From NCBI GenBank assembly GCA_015847255.1, contig JADLZK010005775.1, forward strand, positions 1 through 64,000: a stretch of 64,000 bases of DNA, read 5' to 3'. Within the stretch, counting starts at the first letter, position 1. Each line of letters starts with the position of its first letter. Below are positions 60,838 through 64,000 of the stretch, piece after piece. The stretch comes from Hyparrhenia diplandra (Eukaryota > Streptophyta > Magnoliopsida > Poales > Poaceae). A program made the translations under genes and the position numbers. Under the pieces are notes generated by a model that saw only the letters and a program-made list of their open reading frames with translations, searched no databases and was not told where the DNA came from.

Positions 60838-61740
60838 ATTTTTTTTTTGAAAGGACAGCAAAATTTTTGCCGCGATTATATTAGACAAATAAAAAAAAAA
60901 AGCAAGTGTTCGTCTAGTTTTTTGAATAGAAACTGGAGCAAAAAAAAAAAAACATACGACTTAAGAGAGCCCCACTCATCCTACTGTTCCAATTTGATTA
61001 TATATTTGTTTATTTGATGATATGCTTGTGATCTGTGAATCTATGCCATGTGATGAATTTCTATGCATAATTAAATTACTACGGGGTGCAAGTTATTAAT
61101 CACGAGACAACTAAATTAAGGAAATCTCATTGTAATAAGTTGTATGTTTACCTGACTCATGATTACAGGAAACTAAACGGTGTTGTCAGGCTCCCCAGAT
61201 TGCTCCAAGTCATGAAAAAACATTGTGGTGCTTAAAATTATACAAGATGAAAATACTATAGATTCATAATAGAATAAGCAAGATCATCTTTGATTTAAAT
61301 GTGTAGGAGACCTAAGAAACTAGATATAGACTTGAAAAGTGGTTTATCGCTAACAGAGGTCACCAAGATGAGACCAAAGGCTACATGTCCGCTGAAATTG
61401 CACAGTCCAGAGATAATAATATAAAAAAAAAAATGATTACAATAGCTCTTAATTGGAGTTGAAGCCCATGCTAATAGATAGAGAAAAGTCGCGTCGAGAG
61501 AAAACAAATCATTACTAAACTTGAGAACAACACATATATTGTTTGTTTTAAGTTGCTACCAACAATTGATGTGTTTGTATACCAAAATTTAATTTTGAAC
61601 GCTAAATTTGTTTAGTTGAACGTGTTCATTAATAAGATGGCAATACAAAATCGTAGAGCAAAAGAGGCCATTCATATTCTTTTTTAGAAAGGACGGCAAA
61701 AGCATTGCCGTGATTTCTATTAGACGAAAAGAAAAGAAAA
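60838..61740. repeat. Two copies of a GAAAGGACGGCAAAAnnnTTGCCGTGATT repeat
   Basis: A stretch of about 50 bp at 60838-60890 recurs at 61679-61730: TTTTTTAGAAAGGAC(G/A)GCAAAA, TTGCCG(T/C)GATT, ATTAGAC. Each is followed by an A-rich tail. They look like 3' ends of related retroposons. The sequence between and up to 61955 shows no gene. Confidence 0.55.
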
Positions 61741-61955
61741 AAAGCGATATACACTGGATCCTTGATGTCCAGATTGTTTACAACTTCACCATTGTCGGGG
61801 AAAGGCAGAGAACGAAAAAAGAGAAATAAAAAGAGAAATAAGCTGCCGTTTCTTCTCCTTCAACGTATTTTGATTGAGGTGAAGGGGCGAGCAAATAAAA
61901 AACAAGAAAGAAAGAAAGAAAAAACTTCTCTAGCTAAATTAATGCCTAACTTAAG

Positions 61956-64000
61956 TCAAACTATTATATCCTCCACATCATCATCGGTCTGAGGCCCGTT
62001 CCTGTCCACCGTACTGTTCTCCATCCATAATCTGACAGGCAAGCCATGCTTGGGCACAGGGAATGGGCTGTACTCGACCTCATCACCGGATCCAACAATC
62101 TCCCACCTGCACATAAAATAAATCATGCACGCGCCAATCAGTATCTCGGTGATGTATGTATATAAGATAAGATGAATAAACGACTAAAACTGTTGTTATA
62201 GCTGTGATCAGTTTGCTTATCGATGAGATTTGGAGCATGGACGGAGAGGTGGGCGATGGATCAGTGGCACCAGCCATGTGTCGTCCTGGTGCACAAGGAC
62301 AAGCGGGAATATATGGAGAATCTGGGAGGGATGAACGCACCTGTAGGCGGTGACCAGGTGGTGGATGAGGACCAGCATCTCGAGCTTGGCCAGCTCGTTC
62401 CCGGGGCACGCGTGCACGCCGTTCCCAAATGGCAGGAACGTGTTCGGCCGCGGCGCCACCTGCATCATATGCAACGTCGTTCCACAAACCACCAGAGAAA
62501 AAAAAAGGAGGCTCGTCAGCAACATATTTTCCAGTTCCTTGCTGAGCAACGGTGAGGATCGAGGCTCATAATACTCTACCTGGAATCTAGAAGGGTCGAA
62601 CTTGTGTGGATCCTGGAAGTAGTCCGGGCTGTGATGGATGCTCCTGAAGAGCGGCATCACCTTCCAACCCTTGGGGATAAGGAACCCTACACGCCAAGGA
62701 AATACAATACAAGGAATCCGAGTCAGAATTAAAAATCAGTCTTGTTGCTACGTGCGAAAAAAGGGGCGCCACGCAGCAGCGCGCCTACGGTGACGTAGCT
62801 CCACGGCGACCGCAGGCAGCAGCGTGTGCGCACGTGCGTACCTTTGTACTCCACGTCGGCCACGGCCTCCCTGAATGTGAAGGATATGATGCTCGCCATC
62901 CTTAAGCTCTCCAAAATCACCTGAACAGAATAACGGCGACATCAGTAACCACAAATAAGATCGAAAACACACGCTGTCGGTTTTGTTTGCGTTTTCCAGC
63001 AGGCACGCACGCACTTACCCTATGCGTCAGCGCCATGCTCCTCGTGTGCGCCCACGTGAGCGGCAGCCTCCCGCCGTCGGTGGCCTCCCGGACCGCCTCC
63101 TGCTCCGCCCGGACGGCCTCGAGCAGCTTGGGGTGGTCGTGGAGGTACTTGAAGATCCAGGTGAGCACGCTGGCCGTCGTGTCCTGCGCCGCGAACAGCA
63201 CGCCGATGATGTTGTCGGCGATCTGCTCGTCGCTCAGGAGCGGCGCGCCGTCGTCGCCCTGGGACTGCATCAGGCAGCCCAGCAGGTCGGTGGTGCCCAG
63301 CTCGCCGCGCTCACGCCGCTCGCGCATGATGTCCTTCAGCACGCTTTGCAGCCGCCCCCGCGCCTACAGTAGTGTCGAACATCAATACGGTACTGCCGTT
63401 GCCAAGACGTACGGGAACGTACGCCAGAAGGTACTAGAGATCGATCGATCAGTTGGGTTGCAAATGCCGGCGGTTGCGTGCTCACCTGCATCGCCTTGTA
63501 ATAGAGCGTCCCCGGTAGCCTGTTGGGGAAGGAGTTGTACCCCTTCTCCACGATGGAGTAATTCTTCCTCAGCTCCGCCTTGCGCCGCTCGTCCAGCCGC
63601 CCGCCGCCGAAGATCATCACGATGCCCACATCAAACGAGAGCTGGAAACGTAACAAGAGATTCTCAGACATCCGATTCACTCGACATTACGGACATCATT
63701 GGCGATGCATGCTTGCTTTGCTTGCTTACCGTCTTCATGGCGTGGAACGTGCTCCTGACGTGGCCGTCCCAGGAAGCGAGAGTGGACCGGACGGCGGCCT
63801 CGACCTCGGGGACGAGCGCACGGAGCGCGTCGGGGCCGAGCGCGCGCCCTGGACGAGCTTGCGGAGGCGGAGGTGGTAGTCGCCCTGGTGGAAGAAGAGC
63901 GCCGACGACCCGATCATGCGCTCCTTGCTCCGAGGGTAGGTCGGTTTTGAACAGGTTCGCCTGCGTCACCAGGACGAACCGCGCCGCCTCCGGGCTCGCC
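61956..64000 (-). CDS. CYP707A: Abscisic acid 8'-hydroxylase (CYP707A), 5' end beyond window
   Basis: ER-bound cytochrome P450 that hydroxylates ABA at C-8' and so starts its breakdown to phaseic acid. Exons seen on the minus strand: 63730-64000 (partial), 63486-63641, 63019-63363, 62842-62920, 62580-62686, 62341-62459 and 61956-62106, all with GT-AG sites. Motifs: FFHQGDYHLRLRKLV near the start; YSIVEKGYNSFPNRLPGTLYYKAM; I-helix AAQDTTAS; ILESLRM (ExxR); PFGNGVHACPG with the haem cysteine; C-terminal VEYSPFPVPKHGLPVRL. These blocks are specific to CYP707A. The N-terminal membrane anchor and about 100 residues lie outside. Exons from 63641 down are intact; the partial first exon has one-base shifts near 63848-63856 and 63929-63935. 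Likely orthologue of rice ABA8ox3 (or its chromosome 8 duplicate ABA8ox2). Confidence 0.95.

Overview
This is nuclear DNA from a grass (Poaceae). The genes are plant genes with grass-type codon use: very GC-rich exons with G or C at third positions, next to AT-rich introns and spacers. GT-AG introns and grass transposable elements (Helitrons, Stowaway- and hAT-like MITEs, solo LTRs, LINE remnants, a large Ty3/gypsy-type element) are present throughout. No prokaryotic, organellar or CRISPR features are seen, and the species cannot be named from sequence alone.

Six host genes can be supported. Left to right they are: a group-A bZIP ABA-response factor of the ABF/AREB type (394-2931, +); a plant protein of unknown function with an SMI1/KNR4-like start (9327-10639, -); a small two-helix membrane protein (11289-11581, -); a class B heat shock factor, HSFB1-like (32367-35993, +, one 2.66 kb intron in the DNA-binding domain); a secreted cereal alpha-amylase (51517-52917, -); and an ABA 8'-hydroxylase of the CYP707A family (61956-64000, -, 5' end outside the window). 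From memory, rice chromosome 9 carries OsbZIP72, OsHsfB1, ABA8ox3 and the RAmy3A-C amylases within about 1.2 units of locus numbering, so this looks like the orthologous block with the amylase and CYP707A in swapped order. Three of the genes belong to one circuit: ABA transcription factor, ABA-destroying enzyme, and an ABA/GA/sugar-controlled amylase.

Nearly every host gene carries single-base frameshifts, mostly in C, G or A runs of GC-rich exons, although splice sites, domain order and most catalytic motifs are kept. The simplest reading is uncorrected sequencing or assembly indels. The bZIP gene is worse (several shifts plus an apparent in-frame stop in its basic region) and could be a real pseudogene.

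Transposons fill most of the rest. 13.5-16.2 kb is bounded on both sides by Helitron 3' ends facing outward. 18.9-20.0 kb is a large fold-back element. 22.2-22.9 kb is a hAT-like element and 23.8-24.4 kb a complete small Helitron. 24.6-29.1 kb holds a diverged tandem duplication broken by a solo LTR (TSD GGCAT), followed by a second solo LTR (TSD CCATG). 29.1-30.4 kb is a LINE remnant. 36.9-38.4 kb is a poly(A)-tailed retroposon with a perfect 17-bp target duplication. 39.4-50.4 kb is an 11 kb LTR retrotransposon, itself inserted in an older DNA transposon; its interior shows no reverse transcriptase but carries an antisense Transposase_28-type gene. 55.5-57.9 kb is probably a third solo LTR.

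I found no convincing new biological system. The most interesting items are the ABA/amylase neighbourhood, the antisense gene in the LTR element, the double-ended Helitron block and the unclassified retroposon.
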